64,000 nucleotides of DNA from Halalkalibacter sp. APA_J-10(15) (GCF_023017105.1 NZ_JALKEV010000004.1:124001-188000), one strand, 5' to 3'; counted from the first letter of the stretch, positions 1 through 8,148 are shown. Program-made: numbers and translations. The notes: a model not told the origin generated them from the sequence alone.

Positions 1-850
1 TTGTCCCTTCGTATGTCCATGGCCCCATTGGACTTTGACTTGTCATATAGGCAATCTCACCTGCTGGTGGACTTCCTGTTGGGCGATCGCCATCATAAAA
101 GTTTGAGCAATAAGTAAAGTAATACGTATTGCCAACTTTATTAATTCCTGCATCCTCAAACATAAAAGGAGCAGAAATAGGAACAGCCTTACCTACGACA
201 CTCGTCATATCTTCTCCAAGCTCCATAACTCGAGCTGTATCTGGCCATTCATATTGTCCTTCAGGCACACCACCACCAAAGTATATGTAGGCTTTCCCAT
301 CATCATCTACGAGAACCGCTGGATCGAAAAGCCACGTCACATCTTCTACACCTGGAGTACTTCTTAAAATAAGAGCCTTCCCAATTGGGTCCTCCCACGG
401 GCCTGTCGGGCTGTCACTCGTTAGTAGACCTATACCGCTTGCATTATTAGCAAAATAAAGAAAGAATTTGTCCTTACCATTAATGACTTTATGTGCAGCT
501 GCTGGAGCCCATGATTGGGTGGCCCATTTGGCAGCACCCTCTTGGCCTGCCGCATTGATGATTCCATGATCTGTCCAATTCACTAAATCATCAGATGAAA
601 CGACACTCAATTTATTTATTGATCCATATGAATTTTCAAGAACTTGATTATTATCATCGTATTCTAGTACATCATTCGTCGCATATAAATACACACGATT
701 CTCAAAGACGAGTGCATAAGGATCAGCACCGAATTTATGTGCCGTAATCGGATTACCATTTCGAGGAACTTTCCCGATCGCACTAGCTACCTGAACATCG
801 TTATCGTTCTTTTTTCCATTCACTGCATTTACTTGTATGTGTTTCTTCAT
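1..850 (-). CDS. Glycoside hydrolase family 43 protein, XynD-like, 3' end outside window
   Basis: Reading the minus strand from an ATG at 850 gives 283 codons that run off the left edge. The protein carries NPITAHKFGADPYALVFENR, TNDVLEYDD, SSDDLVNWTDHG, WAPAAAHK, FDPAVLVDDDGKAYIYFGGG and PFMFEDAGI, which follow the five-bladed propeller of GH43 enzymes closely related to Bacillus XynD (arabinoxylan arabinofuranohydrolase). The ADP aspartate, the FDPAV aspartate and the FEDAG glutamate are the expected catalytic triad. A TGA lies in frame just upstream at 862-860, so the ATG is the first possible start; AGGAG is about 13 bases away. There is no signal peptide, so the enzyme is predicted to be cytoplasmic and to act on imported oligosaccharides. 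The exact substrate is not certain. Confidence 0.88.
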   Translation of the reverse strand, partial: MKKHIQVNAVNGKKNDNDVQVASAIGKVPRNGNPITAHKFGADPYALVFENRVYLYATNDVLEYDDNNQVLENSYGSINKLSVVSSDDLVNWTDHGIINAAGQEGAAKWATQSWAPAAAHKVINGKDKFFLYFANNASGIGLLTSDSPTGPWEDPIGKALILRSTPGVEDVTWLFDPAVLVDDDGKAYIYFGGGVPEGQYEWPDTARVMELGEDMTSVVGKAVPISAPFMFEDAGINKVGNTYYFTYCSNFYDGDRPTGSPPAGEIAYMTSQSPMGPWTYEGT

Positions 851-912
851 TTTATATGGTCAACTCCTAGTCATTTTTTCAAAGCCTCTCTCATTAAACA
901 AACGAACAGATC

Positions 913-932
913 ATTTATAACGTATTACAAAT
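913..932. promoter_or_regulatory. Candidate operator upstream of GH43 gene
   Basis: Interrupted palindrome with arms ATTTATAA and TTACAAAT around a 4-base centre (one mismatch), lying 63 bases upstream of the GH43 start in the divergent intergenic region 851-1124. A sugar-responsive repressor site is possible but the motif was not matched to a known regulator. Confidence 0.2.
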
Positions 933-1124
933 ACACCTCCCGAAGTATTCTCAAGAAAGTGTATCGTGTGCATGATCTACCAACAACCTGTCAATTGCTT
1001 TTAATTTAGCCCTGTAATTTCTAGGTTAGATCGACTCTGTTTCTAATAAAAACATCGCATTTTGTTTCATCACCCTTTAAAATAGAATTATGTAGAAAAC
1101 GATTTTACTTTGGAGGGGCAAACG

Positions 1125-2090
1125 ATGAGTCAACCAATTGTATTTTCTGACAAACCACTTTCTAAAGAGATTCAAACCTATCTCGCAAATCACGTCAAAC
1201 TAACGATGTGGGAAGAGGCGCACAAACTAAAGAGGGAACAACTATTTGAGAAGCTTCAGGGTGTAGATGGATTTATGACAAGTGGTGAACTGATTAATGA
1301 GGAGTTTCTTCAAAAAACTCATAGCCTTCGTGCAGTTAGTACCATTTCGGTTGGCTATGATCATTTTGATCTAGATGCGATGAGAAAGCATCAAATTATC
1401 GGAACACATACTCCATACGTTCTCGATGATACTGTTGCTGACCTTGTTTTAAGCTTAATGTTAGCTACAGCACGACGAATTCCTGAACTCGATGCTCTAA
1501 CGAAAAGTGGTTGTTGGAAAAAAGGAGACTCTAGACAGCTATTTGGGGTCGATGTTCACCATAAGAAGCTTGGAATTATTGGTATGGGGAGAATTGGAGA
1601 GAAAATTGCGAAACGAGCAAAATTTGGATTTGATATGGATGTTTCTTATTTTAATCGAAATCGGAAAGAGGATGTGGAACAGCAGCTCGGTCTTCACTAT
1701 CAAGAATTAGAAGTATTACTTAGTGAGTCAGACTTCATCGTACTCATGGTTCCACTAACAAATGAAACGAAACAATTTATTGGCGCACACGAATTTACGT
1801 TAATGAAGCCAACATCGATTTTCATCAATGCTTCGAGAGGACAAACAGTCGATGAGGAAGCGATGACAGAAGCACTATTAACAGGAGAAATTTTAGCAGC
1901 AGGGTTAGATGTGTATGAGCAAGAGCCAATCCATCCAACTAACCCGTTACTAAACTTAAAAAATGTCGTTACATTACCTCATATCGGTTCCGCTACAAGC
2001 GAAACGCGAGATGCTATGGCGATGTTAGCTGCGAAAAATATCGTAGCCGCACTAACAGGAGCTGGAGCATGCTATAAAGTACAGAATTAG
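1125..2090 (+). CDS. D-isomer-specific 2-hydroxyacid dehydrogenase (glyoxylate/hydroxypyruvate/2-ketogluconate reductase type)
   Basis: A 321-residue NAD(P)-dependent reductase of 2-oxoacids, cytoplasmic. The Rossmann motif GMGRIG is followed by the family's catalytic set: Arg in INASRG, Glu in DVYEQEP and His in LPHIGSAT. Length matches the GyaR/YvcT group. GGAGGGG at 1112-1118 sets the ATG at 1125; an upstream in-frame TTG at 1110 overlaps that ribosome site and is rejected. It is divergent from the GH43 gene and followed after 90 bases by an acetyltransferase. Whether the substrate is glyoxylate, hydroxypyruvate or 2-ketogluconate cannot be decided from sequence. Confidence 0.9.
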   Translation: MSQPIVFSDKPLSKEIQTYLANHVKLTMWEEAHKLKREQLFEKLQGVDGFMTSGELINEEFLQKTHSLRAVSTISVGYDHFDLDAMRKHQIIGTHTPYVLDDTVADLVLSLMLATARRIPELDALTKSGCWKKGDSRQLFGVDVHHKKLGIIGMGRIGEKIAKRAKFGFDMDVSYFNRNRKEDVEQQLGLHYQELEVLLSESDFIVLMVPLTNETKQFIGAHEFTLMKPTSIFINASRGQTVDEEAMTEALLTGEILAAGLDVYEQEPIHPTNPLLNLKNVVTLPHIGSATSETRDAMAMLAAKNIVAALTGAGACYKVQN

Positions 2091-2180
2091 TAAAAGCTTT
2101 TTTATCCTTCCAGAAAGGGGTGAACGATGCCAGGTAGCCATATCTTTTTCTAGAATAAAAAGATAATGGAGGGAAAATGA

Positions 2181-2723
2181 ATGAAAACAACATTGGAAAC
2201 AGAACGATTACAATTACGGAAGATGAAAACATCTGATGCACCACACCTTTTCAGCATTTGGTCAGACCCGACCGTAACAAGGTATATGAATATTAGTGGT
2301 TTTGATTCTGTCGAGCAAGCCACAACGATGATTACTCACCTCAATCAACTAGCTAATGAAAATCAAGCGATTCGCTATTCCATTATTCTCCAAAAGACTG
2401 GAGATATTATTGGCTCATGCGGATTCAACCACTTTGACTTTACAAATGAACGAGCAGAGATTGGCTACGAATTAGGAAAGCAATATTGGGGACAAGGATA
2501 TGCAAATGAAGCCATATCAACTATCATCCATTATGGTTTTAAAGAATTATTATTAAATCGAATCGAAGCCAAAGTCGAGCTTGAAAATCAGCCTTCAATT
2601 AAGCTATTGGAGCGACTAAACTTCACTTATGAGGGGCTTTTAAGACAGGTTGAAAAGTATGAAGGGACGTTTCATGACCTAGCTCTTTATTCAACATTAG
2701 CATGTGAACAAACCGACTTATAA
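2181..2723 (+). CDS. GNAT family N-acetyltransferase (RimJ/RimL-like)
   Basis: A 180-residue acetyltransferase with the RimJ/RimL fold (Acetyltransf_3): METERLQLRKM-type start, IGSCGFNHFD, EIGYELGKQYWGQGYANEA as the acetyl-CoA loop region, and NRIEAKVELENQPSIKLLERLNFTYEG. Proteins of this group acetylate ribosomal-protein N termini or small amines; the substrate here is unknown. GGAGGG precedes the ATG by about 9 bases. A strong hairpin terminator follows 19 bases after the stop. Confidence 0.85.
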   Translation: MKTTLETERLQLRKMKTSDAPHLFSIWSDPTVTRYMNISGFDSVEQATTMITHLNQLANENQAIRYSIILQKTGDIIGSCGFNHFDFTNERAEIGYELGKQYWGQGYANEAISTIIHYGFKELLLNRIEAKVELENQPSIKLLERLNFTYEGLLRQVEKYEGTFHDLALYSTLACEQTDL

Positions 2724-2741
2724 GCTACAATCACATATTTA

Positions 2742-2780
2742 AGGGCATTGAAAAAGGTAGAAAAACTTTTTCAATGCCCT
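2742..2780 (+). terminator. Intrinsic terminator, member of the CACTGAAAAAG-like hairpin family
   Basis: Perfect 15-bp stem, AGGGCATTGAAAAAG pairing with CTTTTTCAATGCCCT across a 9-base loop, downstream of the acetyltransferase and convergent with the DUF3169 operon. The T-tract is weak (CTTTC). The sequence resembles the other TGAAAAAG hairpins of this window. Confidence 0.75.
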
Positions 2781-2857
2781 CTTTCTTCACTACAATCCAA
2801 TTGGAGCGATATATTGATTTCATTAGGCTAAATAGTTTTTAATTACTTCATAAAGGT

Positions 2858-3547
2858 CTACTTATTGCGAATCGCCAAAAAATACTTTCCTTGCACAATA
2901 ATTAAAACAATACTCATCGCAATAACCGAAAACAACTGATTATGTTCTGTCAAAATTGAATAAAGCACCGAAAAAATAATTGCGATAATTAATGCTACTG
3001 GTAGTAAATGGTATGCTTTATACAGTCCATTTAGCATCACATGTCTTTCACCATCGTCAGATGCTGCTAATAATTTTTCTGTATAATCGGGATCAGAAAG
3101 CTTTGGTAAGTTTCTCTCAGGATAACTGACTCTCATTAAATGCATCATATAAGCCGTAAAGCTGTAACTGACAATTATAAGGACAATCGAAATGATCGTA
3201 TAAGCGATATGCAATGACATAATAATTCCAATACTTAACGTTAAAATCGCGATAATCGTACTTGTATAGATTAATATAGATTGATCGGCACCTTTTCGGT
3301 ATTTTAGGACATCAACCTTATCTTCCTCCTCTCCTTCAAAATCCATAGCATTAAGCTTCTTCACTTGTCTGAATGAAATAGTTGTTGCTATAAGGAATAC
3401 AACAATACTAGCAAAAAGAAAGATGACAATTTCATTCGTATATTGAGAAAGATCGATAGCAAAATTGCCTAAAATAATCATTGCTCCTAAAAACCCTAAA
3501 ACACCACCGATTGCAAACTGCTGTAATGTTCTTGCTAATGCCTTCAT
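2858..3547 (-). CDS. DUF3169 family membrane protein
   Basis: 229 residues with about six predicted membrane segments (near residues 10-30, 40-58, 95-115, 118-138, 182-202 and 205-223) and soluble loops of the DUF3169 type (SDPDYTEKLLAASDDGERHVMLNGLYKAY). The function of the family is not known. Its ATG directly follows the TAA of the HTH gene with no spacer, and the ribosome site GAGGAGG lies inside that gene, so the two are translationally coupled. HTH plus DUF3169 is a common Bacillus gene pair; the small regulator probably controls the membrane protein. Confidence 0.85.
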   Translation of the reverse strand: MKALARTLQQFAIGGVLGFLGAMIILGNFAIDLSQYTNEIVIFLFASIVVFLIATTISFRQVKKLNAMDFEGEEEDKVDVLKYRKGADQSILIYTSTIIAILTLSIGIIMSLHIAYTIISIVLIIVSYSFTAYMMHLMRVSYPERNLPKLSDPDYTEKLLAASDDGERHVMLNGLYKAYHLLPVALIIAIIFSVLYSILTEHNQLFSVIAMSIVLIIVQGKYFLAIRNK

Positions 3548-3751
3548 TTATAATTCATCCTCCTCAAAGAAAAATACTTGTTCAACAGGCTCACTAAAAA
3601 TGCGAGCAATTCGTACAGCGATAAGCAAGGAAGGGATAAATTCCTCACGTTCGATTAGACTGATCGTTTGGCGGGATACTTTTGCAAGCTTTGCTAGCTG
3701 CGTTTGATTCATACGATCACGTGCCCTTAACTCCTTTAACCGACTTTTCAT
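3548..3751 (-). CDS. Small XRE-family transcriptional regulator
   Basis: 67 residues consisting almost only of a helix-turn-helix: RMNQTQLAKLAKVSRQTISL followed by IEREEFIPSL and a FSEPVEQVFFFEEDE tail, as in Bacillus YgzD/YozG-type regulators. GGAGG precedes the ATG. The promoter at 3771-3799 is overlapped by a long palindrome that could be its own operator, so autoregulation of the two-gene operon is likely (inference). Confidence 0.88.
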   Translation of the reverse strand: MKSRLKELRARDRMNQTQLAKLAKVSRQTISLIEREEFIPSLLIAVRIARIFSEPVEQVFFFEEDEL

Positions 3752-3770
3752 TTATGATCACCTCCATTAC

Positions 3771-3799
3771 ATTGTAAATGATCTTAGCTTTTTTGACAA
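3771..3799 (-). promoter_or_regulatory. Sigma-A promoter of HTH/DUF3169 operon
   Basis: On the minus strand TTGTCA (plus 3794-3799) is separated by exactly 17 bases from TACAAT (plus 3771-3776), 20 bases upstream of the HTH start codon. The -35 box is part of the palindrome at 3778-3827. Confidence 0.7.
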
Positions 3800-3827
3800 G
3801 TAAAATTGTCAAAAAAGCTAAGATCAT
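3778..3827. promoter_or_regulatory. Perfect palindrome, two 22-bp arms and 6-base centre, over the promoter
   Basis: The left arm at 3778-3799 begins ATGATCTTAGC and ends TTTTTTGACAA; the right arm at 3806-3827 is its exact reverse complement, with GTAAAA between. The arms place an identical TTGACAA/TTGTCAA at the centre. It covers the -35 box and half the spacer of the HTH promoter. It may be an operator, or a remnant terminator of an unseen transcript. The region 3828-3910 beyond it holds AT-rich DNA and no gene. Confidence 0.7.
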
Positions 3828-3910
3828 AGTCATATATATATAAATTTTGATACCTTTCATATGTTATCAAGGAAATAAAAAATGGGCAGCTTTAATGCTG
3901 CCCGAACAGA

Positions 3911-4056
3911 AGCCACTGAAAAAGTGAAAATCGCACTTTTTCAGTGACCTTTAAGTAATGTGCGTAGCCGTTGCCCGATTTTGAAAGCCTTGTAATGAGT
4001 GGGTTTCTCATAGCAAGGCGCGCAACGAGTGGAGCCATTACTCTTCTTTAAGTTAC
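3911..4056 (+). repeat. Structured intergenic repeat, copy 1 (MITE-like)
   Basis: A hairpin, GCCACTGAAAAAGTG pairing imperfectly with CACTTTTTCAGTGACC, is followed by a 104-bp core (3953-4056) that matches the copy at 9552-9655 with four substitutions (about 96 percent). The core folds as nested stems: AGTAATG with CATTACT, CGTTGC with GCAACG, GCCTTG with CAAGGC and ATGAG with CTCAT. No ORF is present. The expected right-hand inverted end is missing in this copy. Confidence 0.85.
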
Positions 4057-4093
4057 GCTGGCGCTCCGAACTTTAGCCTAGGAACAGCCATAC

Positions 4094-4295
4094 ATGAATA
4101 TGTCGACACTTGCCAACGATCTGTTAGATGATCTAGAAACAATTCTAACCGAAAGCCAAGACCGAAATAAATTAATTACGTTATCCAATATTAAATACAA
4201 ACATTGCAACCGCAAACGTCCGTCACTTCTATGCGCTAACACGTAAACTATCGCTAGAAGTAGACAGGCAGCAGTTTACGGTGCGTTTGTTCACA
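4094..4295 (+). pseudogene. Possible degraded coding fragment, unrecognised
   Basis: An ATG at 4094 opens a frame reading MNMSTLANDLLDDLETILTE, then closes after about 50 codons. A shifted frame continues with coding-like sequence (NIATANVRHFYALTRKLSLE and VDRQQFTVRLFT). This looks like a frameshifted remnant of one protein, but the family was not recognised and it runs into the 3' end of arsM on the other strand. It may equally be chance. Confidence 0.25.
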
Positions 4296-5096
4296 TTATA
4301 TTTGTGGTTTAACGGCTTGAATAACAGCCGAAATGATATAATTTTCGATCTGCTGTCCAGGAACCCAATCTTTAATAAACGCTTTTGATTCATTCTTCGT
4401 TTCAATCTCAATATCTTGAAAACCGCTCTGGATTAACATACGCTTTATTTCATTGATAGACGAAGCACCGGATATGCAACCCGCATACATTTGATCTTGA
4501 TCATTTTTGATCGGGTCAGGCAGCTCGGCTGTCGTTACAATGTCGGAAATCGCAAGGCGACCGCCGGAGTTTAGAACTCGAAACGCTTCATCGAATACCA
4601 GTTGTTTGTCTGTAGAAAGATTAATGACGCAATTGGACATGATGACATCCACCGTCTGATCCGGTACCGGCAGATATTCAATTTCCCCTATCCGAAATTC
4701 CGTATTCACAAACCCGCCTTTATTCGCATTATGACGCGCACGACTTACCATTTCTGGTGTCATATCGACGCCGATCACACGCCCCGTCTGGCCCACTTTT
4801 CTAGAAGCGAGAAAACAATCGAATCCCCCGCCGCTGCCCAAATCCAGCACAACTTCACCTGGCTTCAAGGCAGCAATTGCTTGCGGATTGCCACAACCTA
4901 ACCCAAGGTTTGCCCCGTCTGGCACCATCGTTAATTCTTCAGGTGAATACCCCAATTGAGCCGATGCACCACTCGTTGATGTGACATTTCGGGAATCACT
5001 ACAGCACGAAGAGGCTCCCATTTCTTGAACTGCAATTTCTTTGTAACGACTCCGTACATTTTGACGGATTTGATCTTTGCTTACTTCCTGACTCAT
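4296..5096 (-). CDS. arsM: Arsenite S-adenosylmethionine methyltransferase ArsM
   Basis: 266 residues. It transfers methyl groups from SAM to trivalent arsenic, giving mono-, di- and trimethylated arsenicals; cytoplasmic. VLDLGSGGGFDCF is the SAM motif and DMTPEMVSRAR the acidic second strand. The arsenic-binding cysteines of ArsM are present: the vicinal pair C31-C32 in SSCCSDS, C156 in SNCVINLS and C207 in YAGCISGA. AGGAGAG lies 8 bases upstream of ATG 5096; a longer in-frame start at 5132 lacks such a site. It is the last gene of the cluster 8598-4296, 45 bases after the quinone reductase. Methylation alone produces toxic MAs(III), so the upstream MFS and monooxygenase may handle the product (inference). 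Confidence 0.95.
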   Translation of the reverse strand: MSQEVSKDQIRQNVRSRYKEIAVQEMGASSCCSDSRNVTSTSGASAQLGYSPEELTMVPDGANLGLGCGNPQAIAALKPGEVVLDLGSGGGFDCFLASRKVGQTGRVIGVDMTPEMVSRARHNANKGGFVNTEFRIGEIEYLPVPDQTVDVIMSNCVINLSTDKQLVFDEAFRVLNSGGRLAISDIVTTAELPDPIKNDQDQMYAGCISGASSINEIKRMLIQSGFQDIEIETKNESKAFIKDWVPGQQIENYIISAVIQAVKPQI

Positions 5097-5141
5097 AAAA
5101 TTAACTCTCCTTTTATTTTGGATTACCCTCACGCACGTCTG

Positions 5142-5684
5142 CTATGCGTTAAGGGGTTTAAGCTGTCTATCGGTAATATGTTCAACGTATGCTGCTGCGC
5201 TCTTCGTGATCGAGGCAGAATCAAGCCAAACAGCTCCATGTAGCACAAAATGAACTAAAAAATTCATCCCGGTTAAATTCGCCGTCGCCTGGAACGGCCT
5301 TGTCAATTCGCTTACAGTAAAAAGATTTTTTCCGCCTGCTCGGTAGTCTTGTTCTTGGCCACCTATCGAGATCGCTAGAACCAATTCTTTGCCATGTAAA
5401 GCGCTACCGCCAGTTCCATATGCCCAACCATACATCAAGACATCATCCATCCATTTTTTAAGCAAAGGGGGGGAGCTGTACCAAAACAACGGAAATTGAA
5501 ACACAATTCGATCATGAGCCAACAACAATTGTTGCTCGCGAGAAACGTTGATCGTTTCATCCGGATATTGTTCATACAGATCATTAATCGTAACAGCCTG
5601 GGACTGCTCCAACTCTTGCTTCCAGCTAGCGTTTACACGTGAGCATTGCATATTGGGATGCGCAATATTTACGAGAATCTTCAT
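5142..5684 (-). CDS. Flavodoxin-fold NAD(P)H quinone oxidoreductase (MdaB/KefF type)
   Basis: 180 residues from ATG 5684 (MKILVNIAHPN), preceded by GGAGAAGG. The protein has the flavodoxin-like Flavodoxin_2 pattern: N-terminal IAHPN, FQFPLFWYSSPPLLKKWMDD binding the flavin, and GWAYGTGGSALHGKEL. It reduces quinones or free flavin with NAD(P)H. It starts 23 bases after the ArsO-like gene's stop, which suggests it supplies reduced flavin or electrons to the monooxygenase, comparable to monooxygenase/flavin-reductase pairs in other arsenical operons (inference). It could be only a general oxidative-stress enzyme. Confidence 0.85.
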   Translation of the reverse strand: MKILVNIAHPNMQCSRVNASWKQELEQSQAVTINDLYEQYPDETINVSREQQLLLAHDRIVFQFPLFWYSSPPLLKKWMDDVLMYGWAYGTGGSALHGKELVLAISIGGQEQDYRAGGKNLFTVSELTRPFQATANLTGMNFLVHFVLHGAVWLDSASITKSAAAYVEHITDRQLKPLNA

Positions 5685-5707
5685 GATTTCCTTCTCCTTC
5701 CTGTCCA

Positions 5708-6766
5708 TCATCCTGTTTGCAAGAAACGTCCGATATGACGAACAACGTATTTCGCGTCAGGCCCCACCCCCCTTAAGGTTGCAGAAGCAAAGGAACGCTG
5801 ACCTTCCAAGCCTACATAGTACAGCCCCGGTACGGTCTGGCTAATGCCCGCCGTATGCAATGGCCTTCCTTCCCCATCAAGTGCACCAATTTCCTGAAAG
5901 TACGTAAGTCCCGGGCGGTATCCGGTAGCAAAGATGACCGCATCGACTTTCTCCTGTAACCCGTCCGGCCAAATGACTCCGGATTCGGTAAAAGCAACGA
6001 ACATATCCCGTTGATCGGGCTTTCCTGCTTCTAATCGCGCTTTGTAGTCACCTAAGTCAGCCGCGGCAGTGGGGATCGGCGCTTGCTTACCGAAACGCCA
6101 GAATTGAAAGGTATCTAAGCCAATAGCCTTAATCCAAAAGTGCAAGTCAATGCCAAATACTTTCTGGTTCACAAGCTTTACAGGCTGTAGAACAGCTAAG
6201 GAAGTATGGCTGCTCTCGGTCAGTTCCATCGCAATTTGAACCGCTGAATTCCCTCTTCCGACTACCAAAACTCGTTGATCCTTGTAACGATCCGGATTGC
6301 GATACGCGGAGGAATGAAGAATTTCCCCTTTAAAAATCTCTCTTCCCGTAATATTCGGAGTAAACGGATTGTGGAACGATCCAGTAGCGTTAATTATCGT
6401 TTTTGTCTGGTAAACGGCCCCTGCTTCCGTATGAATCGTAAACCCGTTGCCCTTCTCGATCCGGATGACCTTTTGATTCGGCTGAATCGGCAAATCGAAG
6501 GCTTTAGCGTAATTCTTTAAATACTGAATGACCTCATCTCGCAAAGGATAATGGGTGCGGTGTCCTGGCATTTTTAGCCCAGGCATAGACGAGAGCTGTG
6601 CGGGCGAAAAGAGCTTCAAGCTGTCGTAATAACGAGGCCACGATCCGAGAGCCCCATGGCTAGCCTCCAGTATCAAAAACCGTAGCTTCTTCTTTTTTAA
6701 ATAATAACCGGAAGCAAGCCCCGCTTGCCCCCCTCCAATAACAATGACATCCCACATTTTATTCAT
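5708..6766 (-). CDS. FAD/NAD(P)-binding flavin monooxygenase, ArsO-like
   Basis: 352 residues. N-terminal FAD motif VIVIGGGQAGLASGYYLKK, NADPH motif VLVVGRGNSAVQIAMEL near residue 170 and the ATGYRP motif near residue 300 place it among the CzcO/FMO-like enzymes. Proteins of this group found in ars operons are called ArsO. GGGGGG is upstream of ATG 6766. A copy of the cluster's shared operator lies at 6786-6806 immediately before it, so it can be transcribed separately from the MFS gene whose stop is 47 bases upstream. The substrate is inferred to be a trivalent organic arsenical; no arsenic-binding cysteine motif is evident. Confidence 0.85.
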   Translation of the reverse strand: MNKMWDVIVIGGGQAGLASGYYLKKKKLRFLILEASHGALGSWPRYYDSLKLFSPAQLSSMPGLKMPGHRTHYPLRDEVIQYLKNYAKAFDLPIQPNQKVIRIEKGNGFTIHTEAGAVYQTKTIINATGSFHNPFTPNITGREIFKGEILHSSAYRNPDRYKDQRVLVVGRGNSAVQIAMELTESSHTSLAVLQPVKLVNQKVFGIDLHFWIKAIGLDTFQFWRFGKQAPIPTAAADLGDYKARLEAGKPDQRDMFVAFTESGVIWPDGLQEKVDAVIFATGYRPGLTYFQEIGALDGEGRPLHTAGISQTVPGLYYVGLEGQRSFASATLRGVGPDAKYVVRHIGRFLQTG

Positions 6767-6785
6767 CAAAATCCCCCCTTATTTC

Positions 6786-6806
6786 ATTTGCATTTTACAA
6801 GTATTA
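6786..6806 (-). promoter_or_regulatory. Predicted MarR operator, copy 1 (ArsO-like gene)
   Basis: Plus-strand core TTGCATTTTACAA at 6788-6800 flanked by AT- and -GTATTA. It aligns over 21 positions with the copies at 8116-8136 and 8636-8656, 16 positions being invariant. It sits between the MFS stop and the ArsO-like start. Confidence 0.65.
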
Positions 6807-6813
6807 GATACGT

Positions 6814-8046
6814 TTACTTAGATGCATTACTGCTCCGTTCCACTTTCCCTAAAATAAGAGCTACCGTTAATATCAGTCCTGCAGCCCCCCATGCAACCAT
6901 TGAAGCCCCTGCCATTTCAATAATCATAAAACCAAGCATTGGGCCAGCAGCAGCTCCCAGATCAGAGACCATTAAGTAGTTTGAAATGACTTTGTGTTTC
7001 GATGTTTTCGCTGTAACTGCATACTCGGCCATCGTTGCATCTAGTAGCATGGTGATCAATGTAGAGAGAATTAATAAAATGATTATGACCATGATCCAAG
7101 TGCTAACGGGCAGAGAAAGCGGAACGATGGCATAGAATACAGCTGCCAAACCGAGTCCGGTGATGAGCCACCTCTCTTTTGCGCGTGAACGATCTCTCCA
7201 TTTTCCAACTAAAGGCGATATCAAAGGTTCCATTCCCCAGCTAAAGGTTAGCAACACAGCCGTTAGTGCCGCAGGGCCTAATGCGCCAAGCAGAAGCAAC
7301 GTTGTAAAATCCCGTTCATCTACCCATAACCCGAGCGTAGATTTTAATACACCTTGAAAAATAAAGGTGATAAAGAACGTGCTGATGAGAAGATAAATAA
7401 AGACTTGCTTCTTTTTTAGGTGGTGTGCATCGTTGCTTGAATGTGCCATCTCATCATAATTGACGCTATATCCAAAATTTGAGGTTATCAATAAGGGAAT
7501 GCAGATCAGCGCAACGATTCCGAAAATAAGCGAAATCCATTCTACTCCAATTAAGTCGACGCAAGCTCCCCCCACCAACATGCCAACCAAAGCACCTGAG
7601 CGAGACAACCCGTTATATAGCCCTGACAATCTTCCGGCATCACCCGTCTTCATCGCCGCTTCAACGACGATCAATTGTCCGCCTTGTCTTAAAAACGTCC
7701 ATGCAATCCCCCATAAAACCCTTGCAAGCAACAGAGGCCAAAATGATTTCAATACACCATAAGCTATTGTAGACAATACCGTTAAGACTAGTCCGATCAT
7801 AAAGCCTTGTTTTAAACTAAACTTCTTATAAAATTGATTCACAATTGGATGTAAAGGAATCCGTACAAAACGGTTAATCGATAGTAAAACTCCTACTTCC
7901 CACAATGACAACAAACCAAATTGCTCCCAATGAATCGGTAAAACCACATAAAGCATCATGTCTCCCAATAAACATATTGCCGTTATGAACGCCGCAAATT
8001 TCACCTGCGACGACGGTGCTGAAAGTTTTAAACCTTTTTCTGTCAT
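6814..8046 (-). CDS. MFS transporter, putative arsenical efflux
   Basis: 410 residues with about 12 membrane segments, a central hydrophilic loop near residues 190-215 and MFS features such as FVRIPLHPIVNQFYKKFSLK (loop 2-3) and GRLSGLYNGLSRSG. It belongs to the drug-exporter-like MFS. No ArsB, Acr3 or ArsP is present in the cluster, so this protein is the only export candidate, as with ArsK/ArsJ-type MFS arsenical exporters (inference). The ATG at 8046 has only a weak ribosome site. The operator copy at 8116-8136 lies just upstream. Confidence 0.82.
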   Translation of the reverse strand: MTEKGLKLSAPSSQVKFAAFITAICLLGDMMLYVVLPIHWEQFGLLSLWEVGVLLSINRFVRIPLHPIVNQFYKKFSLKQGFMIGLVLTVLSTIAYGVLKSFWPLLLARVLWGIAWTFLRQGGQLIVVEAAMKTGDAGRLSGLYNGLSRSGALVGMLVGGACVDLIGVEWISLIFGIVALICIPLLITSNFGYSVNYDEMAHSSNDAHHLKKKQVFIYLLISTFFITFIFQGVLKSTLGLWVDERDFTTLLLLGALGPAALTAVLLTFSWGMEPLISPLVGKWRDRSRAKERWLITGLGLAAVFYAIVPLSLPVSTWIMVIIILLILSTLITMLLDATMAEYAVTAKTSKHKVISNYLMVSDLGAAAGPMLGFMIIEMAGASMVAWGAAGLILTVALILGKVERSSNASK

Positions 8047-8115
8047 ATGCTAGCATACCGCCTTTTGAGTAATTGACTGAATGAGTCTAGAAGTCGAGTA
8101 TCTACCTCCAACTAA

Positions 8116-8136
8116 TTATTTGCATTTTACAAATAT
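8116..8136 (-). promoter_or_regulatory. Predicted MarR operator, copy 2 (MFS gene)
   Basis: Core TTGCATTTTACAA at 8118-8130 is identical to copy 1, with ATATAA instead of GTATTA on the right. It lies about 70 bases upstream of the MFS start and just after the MarR stop, giving the transporter its own regulated promoter. Confidence 0.65.
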
Positions 8137-8148
8137 AAGGCAAAAGAA

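Noticed and set aside
737-1009. Plus-strand open frame of 90 codons overlapping the GH43 gene
   Set aside because: It lies antisense to clear GH43 sequence, lacks a ribosome site and has no protein-like features.
3778-3827. Simple reading of the long palindrome as a terminator of a plus-strand gene
   Set aside because: No plus-strand gene lies upstream, no T-tract follows, and it coincides with a well-spaced minus-strand promoter; an operator is preferred but not proved.
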